64,000 nt of DNA from Bondarzewia mesenterica (Eukaryota > Basidiomycota > Agaricomycetes > Russulales > Bondarzewiaceae): assembly GCA_004802705.1 (NCBI GenBank), contig SGPL01000040.1, positions 1 to 64,000 of the forward strand. The letters are read 5' to 3'. A program made the position numbers and the translations under genes. Under the pieces are notes generated by a model, which was given only the letters and a program-made list of their open reading frames with translations, searched no databases and was not told where the DNA came from. Within the stretch, counting starts at the first letter, position 1. Each line of letters starts with the position of its first letter. This document shows, one piece after another, positions 8,590 through 20,657 of this stretch.

Positions 8590-9897
8590 TTACTTCCGAG
8601 TCGGTTTGGAGGGCCGTGCGCGTGACCGCCTGGCACTTGCTTCAGACAACAGGTCATGAAGAAGCTCGAATTCGTCTATGGGGTCTTTGGGGGTCCTTTC
8701 GTTGATGGCCATCAACAAAGCGTCTTTGGAGACGATATAGACCTTTTGCTGAGGCAATTTGGCTTCCAGGAGGTTGCGCTCCACGCTCTGGCGGGTCTCC
8801 GTGATGAAATTGGTGCGTGCCGTGGCTGATATCACACGGCGTTTTTCCTCGTCATCCTCGTCCTCATACCCCATGTCCGTCTCTATGTTCAGAATATGCT
8901 GGTTCGACTTTGAGCGGACGATGTAGGAGGGGATGTTGAATCGCGCGCAGTTTTTGAGGATCGCGACGTCCGTCGCGGTGAAGCGATTGTCGAAAAGGAC
9001 GATGATGCAATCGAAGACGTACAGGCCTTGGGCGTTGAAGTACTCCCAGTCAGGAATCTTCAGGGTGCCCGCGCCCGGGACGTCGTACCAAACGAAGGGG
9101 TTCGAGGAGTTGAGGTCGGCGTAGCGGGTGATGACGCTTGTAGTCTCGACGATGCCCGTGGGACACGCGCCGCGTGCGTTGTTGCGCACACCGCGAAATG
9201 CGTTGATCAGCGACGATTTGCCACTGCCAGCGACGCCCGCGATGGCGAAGTGGAAGATGCCCTCCTTATATTGGAGACGTTTTTTGACGGACGCGATCTC
9301 CTTCAGGCTGGGCCAGATGATTGGCTGGATGCCTTCCCTTAGCTTCCTCTCAGCCTCCTTTCGTGCCGCCTCTTCGTCCTTGGCCCGCCTGTCCGCTGCT
9401 GCTGCCGCAGCCTCAGCAGCTTTCTGGTCAACCTTCGCCCGCCCCTCCTCCTCCTCCGCCTTCCTCTTTTCCTCCTCCGCCGTCTTCTTCTGCTCCTCCG
9501 CCTGCCTTTTGCTCTCCTCGGCCCTCCTCATAGCGTCTTCGGCTTGTCTGCTTGCTTCCTCTGCCCTCCTTCGCTGCTCCTCAGCTTGGCTTGCTTGTTC
9601 TTCCGCCATCCTTCTTGCCTCTTCAGCCTGACGATGCTCCTCCTCGGCCTTCAACCTTGCTTCTTCGGCCTCTGTCGCCCTCTTTTCCAACTCGTCCATA
9701 ACCGGATTTGATGCTACTCCGCTAGATCGAATGCTTCTAATGAGCCCGGTGATACCTAAGACAAGCCCAGTGATTGCGGGAATAGCGACTGAGACGACGG
9801 CGCCCATAGATGTTTCAAACAAGAGGCTGTCGTGTCCTAGATTTACACAGGCGAACATCATGAGCCCACATTGTCTGTCTAGATGTTGGATGAGCAT
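8590..9897 (-). CDS. IRG-like GTPase with membrane segment and long coiled coil
   Basis: A single uninterrupted frame of 435 codons. Residues 31-60 start MGAVVS and form a hydrophobic helix (VAIPAITGLVLGITGLI). About 65-190 is a highly charged Ala/Glu/Lys/Arg heptad repeat (AEEARRMAEEQ, AEEQRRRAEEAS), a long coiled coil. From about 215 a P-loop GTPase domain follows: G1 GVAGSGKSS (221-229), G3 DVPGAG (272-277), and a G4-like RSKS (328-331) in the place of NKxD. This resembles immunity-related GTPases (IRG/IIGP), known from animals and also scattered in fungi. The in-frame ATG at 9807 gives MGAVVS, fitting an N-myristoylation consensus, and may be the true start; the upstream 30 residues look unlike a conserved N-terminus. 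Lack of introns is unusual here. The role is unknown; membrane remodelling or an incompatibility/defence role is inference. Confidence 0.8.
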   Translation of the reverse strand: MLIQHLDRQCGLMMFACVNLGHDSLLFETSMGAVVSVAIPAITGLVLGITGLIRSIRSSGVASNPVMDELEKRATEAEEARLKAEEEHRQAEEARRMAEEQASQAEEQRRRAEEASRQAEDAMRRAEESKRQAEEQKKTAEEEKRKAEEEEGRAKVDQKAAEAAAAAADRRAKDEEAARKEAERKLREGIQPIIWPSLKEIASVKKRLQYKEGIFHFAIAGVAGSGKSSLINAFRGVRNNARGACPTGIVETTSVITRYADLNSSNPFVWYDVPGAGTLKIPDWEYFNAQGLYVFDCIIVLFDNRFTATDVAILKNCARFNIPSYIVRSKSNQHILNIETDMGYEDEDDEEKRRVISATARTNFITETRQSVERNLLEAKLPQQKVYIVSKDALLMAINERTPKDPIDEFELLHDLLSEASARRSRARPSKPTRK

Positions 9898-10553
9898 CCT
9901 TACCGTCTTTCTAGTTGTTACAGGGTGGAGGGGAGTAGTGATTGACGAGATAGGTATAGGTGAGGGTATGGTTTATATACTCCTCCGGAATGAGGGAAGT
10001 CGCGAGGCTTGGTGCATTGTCGCTGCGCAGGACCGGGACAGACAAATTTCTAGTACATATGGAATCCTGCCAGAGCGTCAAATATACTTTGCACCTTCTG
10101 TATGGCACACAATATATTTCCTGTTCACGCACAGCCTTCAGCCAATTCAATTGCAACTGTTTAGTCCAATCAGCGTGTATGGAAGGATATGCGCACCATA
10201 ATCTGACATGTCGTGTATGGATCATTTATTTAAATATTAATCACCGCTGGTCCCCAGTACCCGTCTTGGCTGATGATCGATGATGGGCTGTACTTACAAT
10301 CTTCTCCGCATAATAGTCGAAAGCACTAGTTCACAGGCTTTTCTGAGGCATCGCATATCCCACTCATGTATTCTGACGGATTTCCCAGTTGGATGGGGCT
10401 CGAAAGTTCAAACAAGTCATTTGATATCACACCCAACCCTCTGCCTGTTTCTCGTCTATTTTATTCCGTTTTGGTACAAAATCTATGGGGTGTTTACGAG
10501 ATAGTGAGTGCCAATCAACTTGAGTTCCTTCACCGCGTGTCCTCTCCATCACG
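9898..10553. other. Intergenic between GTPase and desaturase
   Basis: AT-richer sequence with no coding motif found. Small frames on both strands are short and lack splice support. It holds the promoter of the minus-strand GTPase and the 3' end of the desaturase. Confidence 0.5.
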
Positions 10554-12258
10554 TCATGGAAGCATTGACTCCCCTCCATCCGTCGATGTGTAGGGACTAG
10601 AAGAGAGCTCGCTCAATCGTGCGACGCGCAGACGCTGTGATGGGGGAATGGATTTGTCCTCGAGGCCGTGAGGATGGCCACCAGCTAGTACACCCACGCG
10701 CATCATTGACAGAAGCTGTGAAACGAAAGAAACAGTGAGGTATTCGTCTTCAGTTTGACTCTTTGACTTGAAGCCCGAAAAGAGAAAGACGCACATTGTG
10801 GGCGGCGTTCGAATGGTCATACACCCCGCCGAAGAACGCGGTGGACGCGTCCTTGCCGAGGTACTTGGCGAGCATGTGTCGTCCACCTGGGTGTTCGTCG
10901 AGGAACGAGCTGACGTCGTGGATGAAGCCCGAAATAAGAACAAGCGGGCGTTTGTCACATTGTTCTTGAACTGCGAGAGTGAGGTGTGTTCATGCTCCAA
11001 GGACATACAAAATACACGGTAATGCTTACACGTTTGCCAGGAGATGACGGGGAGATGATCCACCTGCTCAGGCCAGGTGATCCCATCCTGTGTCTCGCGC
11101 AACCGTTTGAGCTGCATCGTCAGCTGACCCTTTCTCACTTCGTTGTCCGGGAAAATCTACAGAAATAAAGGTTAGACTCGTCAGACATTTGACTTCGCAT
11201 TGAGAGAAACAAGTTACCTTGAGGTGCGATGCAAGCCCGACCTTACTGCACGTCCAGATGAACCACTTGGTTGGGTCGTACTGGTACCACTTGATCGCGG
11301 TCCTGTAATCCATCGGGAACTGGTGATGGAAATTGTGGTATCCCTCTCCGACGGTGACCAGCGCGGTGATGAAGTGATCTCTCGGACTATGCTTGTCATC
11401 GAATGGCGCGTCCCCGAGATAGTGCGCTAAAGAATTGATGCAGAACGTGCTGTGGTGCACAAAGCACATCCTCACCGCGCTAGCGTACACGTACCCTCCC
11501 CTCCAGTCTCCCCACCACAATCCTGCGATGAATGTTGGTACGCCAAAGCTCATGACAAGCATCAACGGGATATATCGTCGATGTTGCCATCGGACGATGT
11601 CGTTCTTGCTGAGATCGCTGACGTCGGAGGAACCAGGCCTGATGCGCGGTTTCAAGATTATCCAACCGATGTGGGACCAGACGAAACCTTTTTTGACGTT
11701 GTACGGATCGAGGTCAGTGTCGTTATAGCGGTGGTGAGACCGATGTTTTCGCGACCACCATCTGATGGATCCTTGGGCGGCGCCGGGACCCTGCCATGGC
11801 AAGGAAGTATTGAAGAGGTCTGGATGCGTTATAGGCGCGATGGGACCAGAGACGGTGATAGCCCGCTGTGATACCTGTAGTGGAGGTGTCAATCGCTAGC
11901 TGTTTCCGCACTCCGACCTGCAGGAGACGCAGGACGTCGCGTCCCGGATGTCAGAGACCGACGACTTACCAATACCGGTAAAGAAATAATACAAAATCCC
12001 TAGCACAGCTGTCTCCCACCTCAGCCTGGTGGTGAAGACACCATAGAGAGCAACGACATGAGGGAAGCCGACGACGGCAAGACTGAGGTAGTTGATTTCG
12101 TGCCACCAGTTCTTCCAAGTAATTGGGGGGCGCGGCTGCGTATTTTTGAGTGTGTAACTGACGAAGTTGTCAGGAACGTCGTCAAAATCCATTAGCTCAG
12201 CCGTAGGATATGCGTCAAGTTTCCTCGATGGAGGCGGTGGAGAGTTCGTGGTCGACAT
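10554..12258 (-). CDS. Acyl-CoA Delta9 desaturase with C-terminal cytochrome b5 domain (one frameshift)
   Basis: Five exons on the minus strand: 12258-11970, 11874-11218, 11156-11030, 10970-10795 and 10715-10554. The three histidine boxes are present: HRLWSH, HRSHH (with RYNDTDLDPY) and GEGYHNFHHQFP; the C-terminal cytochrome b5 domain has FLDEHPGGRHML and FFGGVYDHSNAAHN. The enzyme puts the first double bond in palmitoyl/stearoyl-CoA at the ER, with electrons from its own b5 domain (Ole1 type). Exon lengths sum to 3n+1, and the frame slips between YFLAMAG and GAAQGSIRWWS, at about 11786-11794, where no intron fits. One extra base is therefore present, by error or mutation; without it the product is about 469 residues, normal for the family. 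It is divergent from RPN1. Confidence 0.93.
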
Positions 12259-13184
12259 GAAGGAGGAAGTGCTGTCTGGGCGAAAATCCTGACCAAGGAG
12301 GGGTTACCCTCTCAACCTTTTGTATGTCAAGCATTCAAACCGTTGGGGTGAGCGAAGCTGGGGCATAATGTATGTAGAGTGGGCTGATGCATTGTAACTT
12401 ATGAAAGTCGAGTCTTTCGACCAAGGTGGGTTGATCTGGCCTGGACGCGACCCGGCCTTCCACTGCATTATAGCGGCTGACGGCACAACGCCGATTCCGC
12501 AATGCGATATTCGTTGGGGCTGTCGAGATCTAAACCTGTGTAATTCAGCGACTGTTGGGGTGAGACGGAAGTAAGTATAAACATAGCCCGACGTAGCCCC
12601 TCATAACCATACAGTATACCTTTGAAGTACTGTACTTACGCTGACTCGCAATATTGCCGACGGATGTGCAGCTGCAGGTCTCAAGGCAGAGCAAAAAAAA
12701 AGCCTGGTCGACTTCCCTGGGAATTTCTGGTCCAATTCACAAAGCACGTCCATGGATGCAGATTTTGTACAAACTGGGTCTACTTCCGAGAGTTTGTGCC
12801 ACTCACAGAGGCAGACAAAATCCATGATGGCCGCACAGATTTTGGATCGGACCCAGGCTCCCACGTACCCACCTATACCCACCTCCACTTCGAGGTCAAC
12901 CGGCGATCTGCTGGGGTATGAGAGCGATATTGATGATGAATGATGATACTGTTGATATCTGTATCAGCTACTATGAATGAGGTGCTATGTTTTGGACTCG
13001 TATAAAGCATTGCTTTTTTTCGCTATAGCAGATCACCTTGACCGTCTCGAAGTGGGGGTGGATAGCTTGGATTGGACTCCTTAGGGTCAGTATCATTGTG
13101 ACAATATAACGTCACAGTCACATTCGAAGTTAACGTGACACGACGCGCGTCCTCACGCGCTCCATTCACTCCCCAACCTCCGTC
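12259..13184. promoter_or_regulatory. Divergent intergenic region, desaturase / RPN1
   Basis: This 926-bp gap should hold both promoters. An open frame at 12752-12943 ends in an acidic GYESDIDDE tail but has no recognisable domain, so I leave it unannotated. No clear promoter element can be named. Confidence 0.45.
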
Positions 13185-16100
13185 ATGCCAGAATCTACAA
13201 AAGCTGTTATTTCTGTCACCTCTGAAGACCCTAAGAAGAAGAAGGAGAAGGAGACGGACAAGAGTGATGTTAAACAGAACGCGGATGCTAAGGAGGGTGA
13301 AGAGCTGGTGAGTGGACCTGCACAGTATCCGTTAACATACTTACATTCGTCCTTGGACCAGTCAGAGGAGGATCTGCAGCTACGGAGTGAGCTGGAGATG
13401 CTGGTGGAACGTCTAAAGGTGCGTGTACATTCCTGCTCGATTTGCTATCTTTGCAATCTAAGTATGCCATTAGGAACCAGACACAACGCTGTACCGCCCT
13501 GCACTCGAAACTCTCCGAACCCTCATCAGAACATCCACATCCTCCATGACCTCTGTACCTAAGCCCCTCAAATTCCTCCGACCTTATTATCCCGATCTTC
13601 AAACTATGTATGAAACTTGGCCTGTGTCGGACGACAAGGTACGCGTTTCGCAGTCCCCGCCATGTGTTTTCGTCAAATTTGTGAGAACGACCCGACATGT
13701 GAGGGCCCATTCACAGCTACCATGAGATCCGACTCAGATGACGACACGGTGTTTATTGGAAATCGTTTCACATTCAATTTAGATCAACCTCCGGGAGACA
13801 TTGCCAGCCTCCTACAATAATCCATTCGCTTGCGCCCTCACTTGTCGTGTCGTTGTGTTATTTGGCGGGATGACTGGCAATTTTTAGATAGCAGAACAAC
13901 AAGCTAACTAATAAACTATCTCCAGAGCCTATTTGCAGATATTCTCTCCGTTCTCGCCATGACCTACTCTGACACACAACCCCGAGGCACTCTCCGCTAT
14001 CGCCTTCTCGCAGCGTCTCTCCGTCCTCCTTCATCACCACTTGCCGACCCCGGCGATTGGGGGCATGAGTACGTTCGTCATCTAGCAGCTGAGCTGGGTG
14101 AGGAGTACACGCTACGGGAGCAGGGTGGTGTGTTGGAGTCGGCTGACCAGGAGAAAGAGGAAGATAAAGATAAAGAGGCAGAAAAAGAGAAAGAGGCTCC
14201 TCTCCCTGTCGGTACGATCGACGACCTGCGGACTCTGGCGATAGAATGTGCCAAGTTTTTGCTTGGGCACAACGCAGAGCCAGATGCGATTGACTTGTTG
14301 GAGGAGATGGAGATTGTGGACCAGGTCGTGGAACTTGTGGACGACAACACGTATGCACGAGTTTGTGCGTACATGGTCGCGTGAGTGTTCATACTTCAGA
14401 AACCGGTCTACTTAAGAGATTGACATGGTCCTCAGATGTGTCAACTTGCTGCCACCACAGGATGATGTTGCATTCCTCCGGACTGCTCATAGAATATACG
14501 AGCAGCACCAGAAGTTTCCTCAAGCACTTGCTCTTGCTATTCGTCTCAATGACATTGAGCTAATTCGAAAAGATTTCAATACACCTGGAAACCCGTGCGT
14601 ACCGATAATAATGCCTATCGATGTATTTTGACGTCTATTTAGATTGATGAAACGGCAGTTGGCTTTCATCCTAGCCCGTGCGCAAATTCCATCTGACTGG
14701 CTTCAACCTGTGACTCCGGACAACGATGTTGTGGAAGAGCTCCCATCCGATCTCCTTGACTGTCTCTACAATACGAATCTGAGTACGCACTTCAGAGATT
14801 TTGGAAAGGAGGTGGGCGTGGCAGATGCCAAGAGCTTAGAAGACATTTACAAGAGTCACCTTGAGAATACAAGTGGGTTCTAGTTGTGCCTTTCAATGCA
14901 TAAATTGATTGATTTTAACAAATCTCCTAGGAACGTCGGCGACGACGAATGTGGACTCGGCACGGGCGAATCTTGCTGGTACTTTTGTGAACGCCTTTGT
15001 TAACGCTGGGTTTGGTAACGATAAGTTGATGGTCGAAGCGGAGGAGGGCAGCAGTTGGATCTACAAGAACAAAGATCATGGTGCGTGTTACCATCGTCCT
15101 CGTTATGGAAACACATCCTGACTAGGGGACAGGCATGATGTCTGCTGCCGCCAGTCTCGGACTGAGTCTCTTGTGGGACACTGACATCGGGTTGAGTCAC
15201 GTCGATAAATACACGTATTCGTCAGAGGAGTATATTAAAGTACGTTCTTCTTTCGAATGCTTCATTTATAGATCCTAGAACTTGATTTTCTCAGGCTGGT
15301 GCGCTGCTCGCAACAGGCCTCTTGAATACAGGCGTTCGCTCTGAGGCGGATGCCGCGCTGGCACTTCTCGGAGAGTATGTTGAAAACAAGTCAATTCCGC
15401 TCAAGACGAGCGCAATCGTCGGCCTGGGCTTTGCGTATGCGGGTTCGCACCGCGAGGACCTTCTTGCCCTCCTTCTGCCGCTCGTTGGGGACGACGAAGT
15501 GTCAATGGAGATCGCCTCTCTTTCGGCCTTGGCCATTGGGTTCATCTTTGTGGGCAGCGAGAACGGGGAGGCGTCAAGTACGATCTTGCAGACGCTCATG
15601 GAACGTGAAGACAAGGCCCTTGACGAGAAGTGGACACGCTTCATGGGTCTCGGGCTAGCATTGCTGTACCTTGGTAGATGTTGATTATGAATTTTGCCAC
15701 TCAAAGTGAGCTGACTTGTCGGAATTCTCAGGCCAGCAAGCAAGCGATTCATATGATGCGACAATCGAGACCCTCAAAGCTATCCCACATCAAGTGTCAA
15801 AGCAGGTGCAGATCTTGGTCGAGATGTGTGCATTTGCGGGTACGGGGAACGTTCTTCGGGTACAGGCAATGCTTCATCACTGTGACGAGCACATCGATAA
15901 GGACGGAGATAAGAAGGACGAGGAGGGCGAGAAGAAAGAAGAGGAGAACGTCAAGATTGATGATACATTCCAGGCATTCGCCGTCCTCGGCATCGCGTTG
16001 GTGGCGATGGGGGAGGATATTGGTGCTGAGATGTCGATAAGACAATTCAATCACCTCGTAAGTCATTGCTTCATATGGCGTACATTTTTCTAATATCGCG

Positions 16101-16956
16101 TCGTCAGATGCAATACGGCGACCCTATCATCCGTAAAACTGTTCCGCTAGCTTTCGGCCTCGTCAGCGCCTCCAACCCACAATCCTCCATTCTTGACACT
16201 CTCTCAAAGTACAGCCACGACAATGACTTGCATGTAGCACTGAATGCCATCTTCGCCATGGGTCTCGTCGGTGCGGGAACAAATAATGCTCGGCTTGCGC
16301 AGATGCTCCGTCAGCTAGCAGGGTATTATTACAAAGAGCCGGATTGCTTGTTCGTGGTGCGGATCGCGCAGGGACTTGTTCACATGGGCAAGGGCACGAT
16401 TGGCATCAACCCATTCTACATGGACCGAACAATCATGAGTCGAACGGCAGTTGCGGGACTCCTCGCCACTTTGACAGCGTTTACGGATGCCAAAGCTTGT
16501 AAGTTGTGTTGTGACTATCTAATAGTGCTAAACAATCTCATAGGGTGTTGTGCCGTTAGTTATCCTTGATAAGTACCATTGGATGTTGTACTTCCTCGTC
16601 ACAGCCATGTACCCACGATTCTTGATTACTCTCGACGAGAATCTTAACCCCTCGCCCGTCACAGTGCGTGTCGGTCAGGTAAGTTATCCTTTCTCTCTGT
16701 TGAAGTCCAACGCCTCCGCCTGCACATTCTGTTCACTGATCGTGACGCAATTATGTAGGCAGTGGACGTTGTCGGCCAGGCGGGCAAGCCGCGGACAATA
16801 TCGGGTTTCCAGACACACCAGACGCCCGTACGGCTTTCGACGACGGATCGCGCGGAGTTGGCAACCGAGGAGTTCATCCCATTCGCGCATGTGCTGGAAG
16901 GATTCGTGATTTTGCAGAAAAATCCTGGATGGGAGGAGGACAGGATGGACATTTAG
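13185..16956 (+). CDS. RPN1: 26S proteasome regulatory subunit RPN1 (PSMD2)
   Basis: Thirteen exons (13185-13307, 13362-13418, 13474-13638, 13926-14380, 14436-14594, 14643-14872, 14931-15080, 15133-15239, 15295-15673, 15732-16057, 16108-16498, 16560-16678, 16759-16956) sum to 2859 nt, exactly 953 codons. The protein has a lysine-rich N-terminus, then [55 protein letters not shown] and a run of PC (proteasome/cyclosome) repeats such as [26 protein letters not shown] and [20 protein letters not shown], and ends in [14 protein letters not shown]...TPVRL. RPN1 is the base subunit of the 19S particle that docks ubiquitin-like shuttle proteins and Ubp6. No break is seen. Intron 3 (13639-13925) is 287 nt, several times longer than the others. 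Confidence 0.96.
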
Positions 16957-17317
16957 GAGGGTGTATGGTGTTTGTACAATTGCGGTCATCAATGATGATG
17001 CGTTTCAAACTCTGTCCTATGCATTAATTATTCGTGACTGTGTGGTCCCGGAGTTAATCTGATGGTCGGTCAATCTGCTAATGCTTTCAGTACCATCATA
17101 GCCCGTAGGTCCATCTCACGTACACCTCAACCGCGACTCCTCGAAGTGTAACTTGCCAGACAAACTCAGGGTTTTAAAAGCGCGAATCATGTCTCTTTAT
17201 GTAGGTACGTATGTTACAGTTATTGCATATTTAGGCTTCGTAATGCAAGGTATCGAAGTAAATCAAAGTCAGATTTGCATTCCAGGAACCCAATGCCAAA
17301 GAATGCGGTCTGCATCA
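16957..17317. other. Intergenic, convergent 3' ends of RPN1 and the acyl-CoA synthetase
   Basis: Only about 360 bp separate the two stop codons. AT-rich, with poly-A-signal-like stretches, no coding potential seen. Confidence 0.5.
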
Positions 17318-20038
17318 CTATAGAGCTAAGCCCACACCCTTCCCCGCGAGATCGCGACTCCACTCGCGCAGGATATTTTTCTGGACTTTGCCACTCGCAG
17401 TCTTTGGCAGCTCATCCGGTGTCCCATCCTGTCCCAAGAACCATACCCATGCGGGCGCATTCTGCCAACGATGTCAGCTTAGTCCTCCGGAGATTGTTGG
17501 CAATTCACAGTTCACCTGTGGATTCATCTCTTCCCAAACAATTTGGCGGACTTTCTCACGGGAGACCTGCATACCAGATTTGGGGTTAATCCATGCGCCG
17601 ACCACCTCACCGTACTTGACATCAGGTACTGCGACGACTGCGGCTTCGAGGATGGAGGAGTGGGCTGACAGAACATTTTCAATCTGCACGGGAAAGAGGT
17701 TTTCTCCTCCGCGGATGATGATGTCCTGGAAAGAAACATGAGTCGCACGTCCCCGACTGAACGCCTGGCTAGCGGCACACCTTTATTCGGCCTACAACTG
17801 ATAGTAAGATATGCATCAGATTACAAACTGTATTCAGTCAAGCAAAATCACTCACTGCGCAGGTAGCCTTCTTCGTCCATAACACCCTTGTCTCCCGTAT
17901 GCATCCACAACGTCTCCTCATGTTCTGGATTCTTTTTTAAAACATTTTGTGTCTGCTCCTCGTCTCTCCAGTATCTGGGTTTTGTCAAGAACGTTCACAC
18001 CCGTGATCGAGAAACGTTTAGGACGTACCCCTTCTGCACGAGATAGCCAGAAACAAGAAGCTCCCCCGGCGTCCCAATGGGTACGATATTGCCTTCTTCA
18101 TCCACAATTTTTGCCTTGACATGGGGTCGTACTTTGCCAACTGTTTCGATGCGCTTGACGATTGGGTCGTGAATCGTAGTCTGAAACGATACGGGGCTGA
18201 GATCATGTCAGCCCTTCCGAAATCCTAACCAGGCAGAGTCGCCCCGACCTAGTTTCAGCTATGGAAAAGAACGGATCATTGGATTAGAAACTGAACTGAC
18301 TACAGCGGGATTGATGAGAAGCTCACTCATTCCATATGCAATGGTCAAGTCTCTCAAATTGAGCTTCGCGATCAGCTGCTTCATGAGCCCGATGGGAATA
18401 GGCGATCCCGCAGCGACGCCAGTCCTATCCAGACCGACATGAGCTTCAACTCATGCCGATAAGACACGAACAAACCTGAGACGACTGAAATCCAACCTCT
18501 CGCCCTCATTATGTCGGCGTTCGACCTCAGCGAACACGCCGAGGAAATGAGTAGGCACGCCATGAAGTGCAGTACAGCGTTGTTGGACCAGAGCCTCAAC
18601 TATCGCATTGGGGTCGAAGATCTCGGACGGATAAACGATGCAGGCGCCATGTGTCCATGCTGCGAGATTCCCTATGACGAGGCGTACAAGCGAGACACGA
18701 TTGGTTTGGTGGTTGCAAGAAAGGACGGAAACAACTCATCAAAGCAGTGGAATAGTGGCGGGACATTGCCTAGAAGAAATTATATGAGTACTTGAAAGAA
18801 GTGGAATTATCAGCTGAACGAAAAGATTAGGGACGTACAAACAACATCATGTTCCGTGAGTCTCATCGCACTTCCGATCGAGAGGCCGTTGTTCAGAAGG
18901 TTGTGATGTGTGAGCTGAGAACCAGGAACGTCGAGTCAAGTCAGAGGACGACAAAACAGAGATGGACCGACCGAAACAGCTTTAGGTGAACCAGTGGTCC
19001 CGCTGAGGTTAGACATGAACAATAATCAACATTCACGACATATTCACGACGTGCTCAAGAGTTACCTTGTGAATTGCATGTTGACAACGTCGTCTTTATG
19101 CAATGTACTGGCAATGTCATCAATTGCTCGCTGCTCCTTCCCGTCTCCTCTCCAGACAACAATTTCGCGGAAATCGATGATACACTTGACTTCCTGTTGA
19201 AGCTCTTGCGATTTCTTCAGGTCTCCTACATTGTCGATCACGACTATGTGTTTCAGCTCAGGAAGGTTTTCCTCCTGAATGTCTCCTGGGGTCGAGCTGC
19301 GCAGACTGGGAAATTCTTCTATGAGGAGGGAGAGATAATGTGAAGACCTGATTTGCGGGACTATAAACAGGTGACTGGCGCCAACGAGCCGAAGTGTGTT
19401 GACCTTGGATGTGTGGGCAATTCAGGTTTGAACAGAATGTTTGAAGATAATATTTGCACATACGAGCTCATGAATGCGATAGGCAGGATTAACAGTGACT
19501 GAAATAGCACCGACACGAGCACATGCCCATTGTAGCATCGCATACGCGCTAGACACGTCTTGCATCAGTCAAGGATGAACCTCTAGCAGAAGAGAGAAGA
19601 TACGAGCCTGTTGTTCCCCATAAGCACAGCAATCCGGTCACCTTTCTTAACTCCTAGGCCAATCAGCCCTCTCGCAAGAGCAGCAATATTCTGATCAAAC
19701 TCGTCGAAGTCCCACGCCAGGTGGTCAGAAACTCCTAGGTTGCGAGAGACTGGGCCTCCATAGGGCCTTGGAGGTTCACACGGACAGATGAGAGCTGGAT
19801 GAGCACTATAACTGGCCAATATATGGTCGGAGAAGTATTCAGGGAGTGTTCTGTGATCAAGGGGAGGTTCTCGTGAGCCTTCTACGGCCGACGAAGTTAG
19901 ATGACGGCAGGTGGCGGAAGTATTCTTTCGACTAAATAGCAATTGTCGAGGCCTTAGACTACGGTGAGAAGAAAAACTACGTCGGGATGAACTTGAGATG
20001 TGGAGGCTCCTCGTAAACATCGATGGTGTCGTCTGCAA
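17318..20038 (-). CDS. AMP-forming acyl-CoA synthetase (ACSF2-like, probably mitochondrial)
   Basis: Minus-strand exons can be joined from 20038 (or the ATG at 20020, MFTRSLHISSSSRRSF) to the stop at 17318. The Arg/Ser-rich, acid-poor N-terminus looks like a mitochondrial presequence. Then come LGVKKGDRIAVLMGNNSAY, the AMP-binding signature TSGTTGSPKAVS, LTHHNLLNNG, NVPPLFHC, a core through YGMSETSP, then MHTGDKGVMDEEGY, KDIIIRGGENLFPVQIEN and the C-terminal PKTASGKVQKNILRE with the catalytic lysine. These enzymes activate fatty acids to acyl-CoA via acyl-AMP. Exon 1 ends 19608 and exon 2 is 19548-19465; the frame NNS|AYAMLQW requires a GC donor (AG|GCTCGT) in intron 1. Other exon edges were not all fixed. 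It is divergent from the cyclin gene. Confidence 0.92.
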
Positions 20039-20657
20039 ATGACAAGTTATAAGTTGTGAGCAAACAGTGAACCAGGGACACTAAACTTCCCCAGAAATGT
20101 GGGGTAGCCACGTGGGTAATCGCCCATGTGATACGTATGTCCGGCAGTATCAATGATCCCAACAAACCCGCCCACAACCCACATTTCGTTCGAGCGTGGT
20201 ACACTCTGGTACAGTATATTATAAGTTTATGAGTTGCAATGGCAGTGTACCACCCATAATTTGCACTTGTTGCCGAGTCGTAGATGCTTGTGATGAATGG
20301 GAAGTCAAAGTGAGAACGTACCAAGAACGAAAGAAAAATTGTTAGCCCTGTTATATTTATTCAGTCATGGATTCTCCGCCCTAGCTTTGGAAAATGTCAC
20401 ATCTTAGATGAAATTTAGGGAGACAAGCGGAGACAACTGAGACACTGAAGACAAAAGCCGGAAGACGCGTTGGACCACATGAGTTCACGTGATGACGCGC
20501 GACCGTGTCGTATTTGGCCATATTTGCTGTGGTTGAAATGGACACCAAAACCGGCGGGTTGTAAGCGCTCATCGCATCCGCCACTACCACGACAACCATC
20601 TTCCCGTCTCTTTCTCCATTTTCTCCTCTCCAAACTGCCATCTAGACTTTTATTTTT
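20039..20657. promoter_or_regulatory. Divergent intergenic region, acyl-CoA synthetase / cyclin B
   Basis: 619 bp between two divergent start codons, holding both promoters. The short frames on the minus strand (20381-20641) have no motif. CT-rich tracts before 20650 on the plus strand are typical of fungal promoters. Confidence 0.45.

Noticed and set aside
9128..9631. 167-codon plus-strand Ser/Ala-rich frame
   Set aside because: Exact antisense of the coiled coil of the GTPase gene, so the pattern is a mirror of the Glu/Ala repeats.
12752..12943. 64-codon plus-strand frame with an acidic end in the desaturase/RPN1 gap
   Set aside because: Could be a small gene, but there is no homologue, no signal and no splice evidence.
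13011..13030. Nuclear GCTATAGC next to poly-T, resembling the mitochondrial palindrome at 155-181
   Set aside because: Too short to link to mitochondrial DNA; likely chance in an AT-rich spacer.
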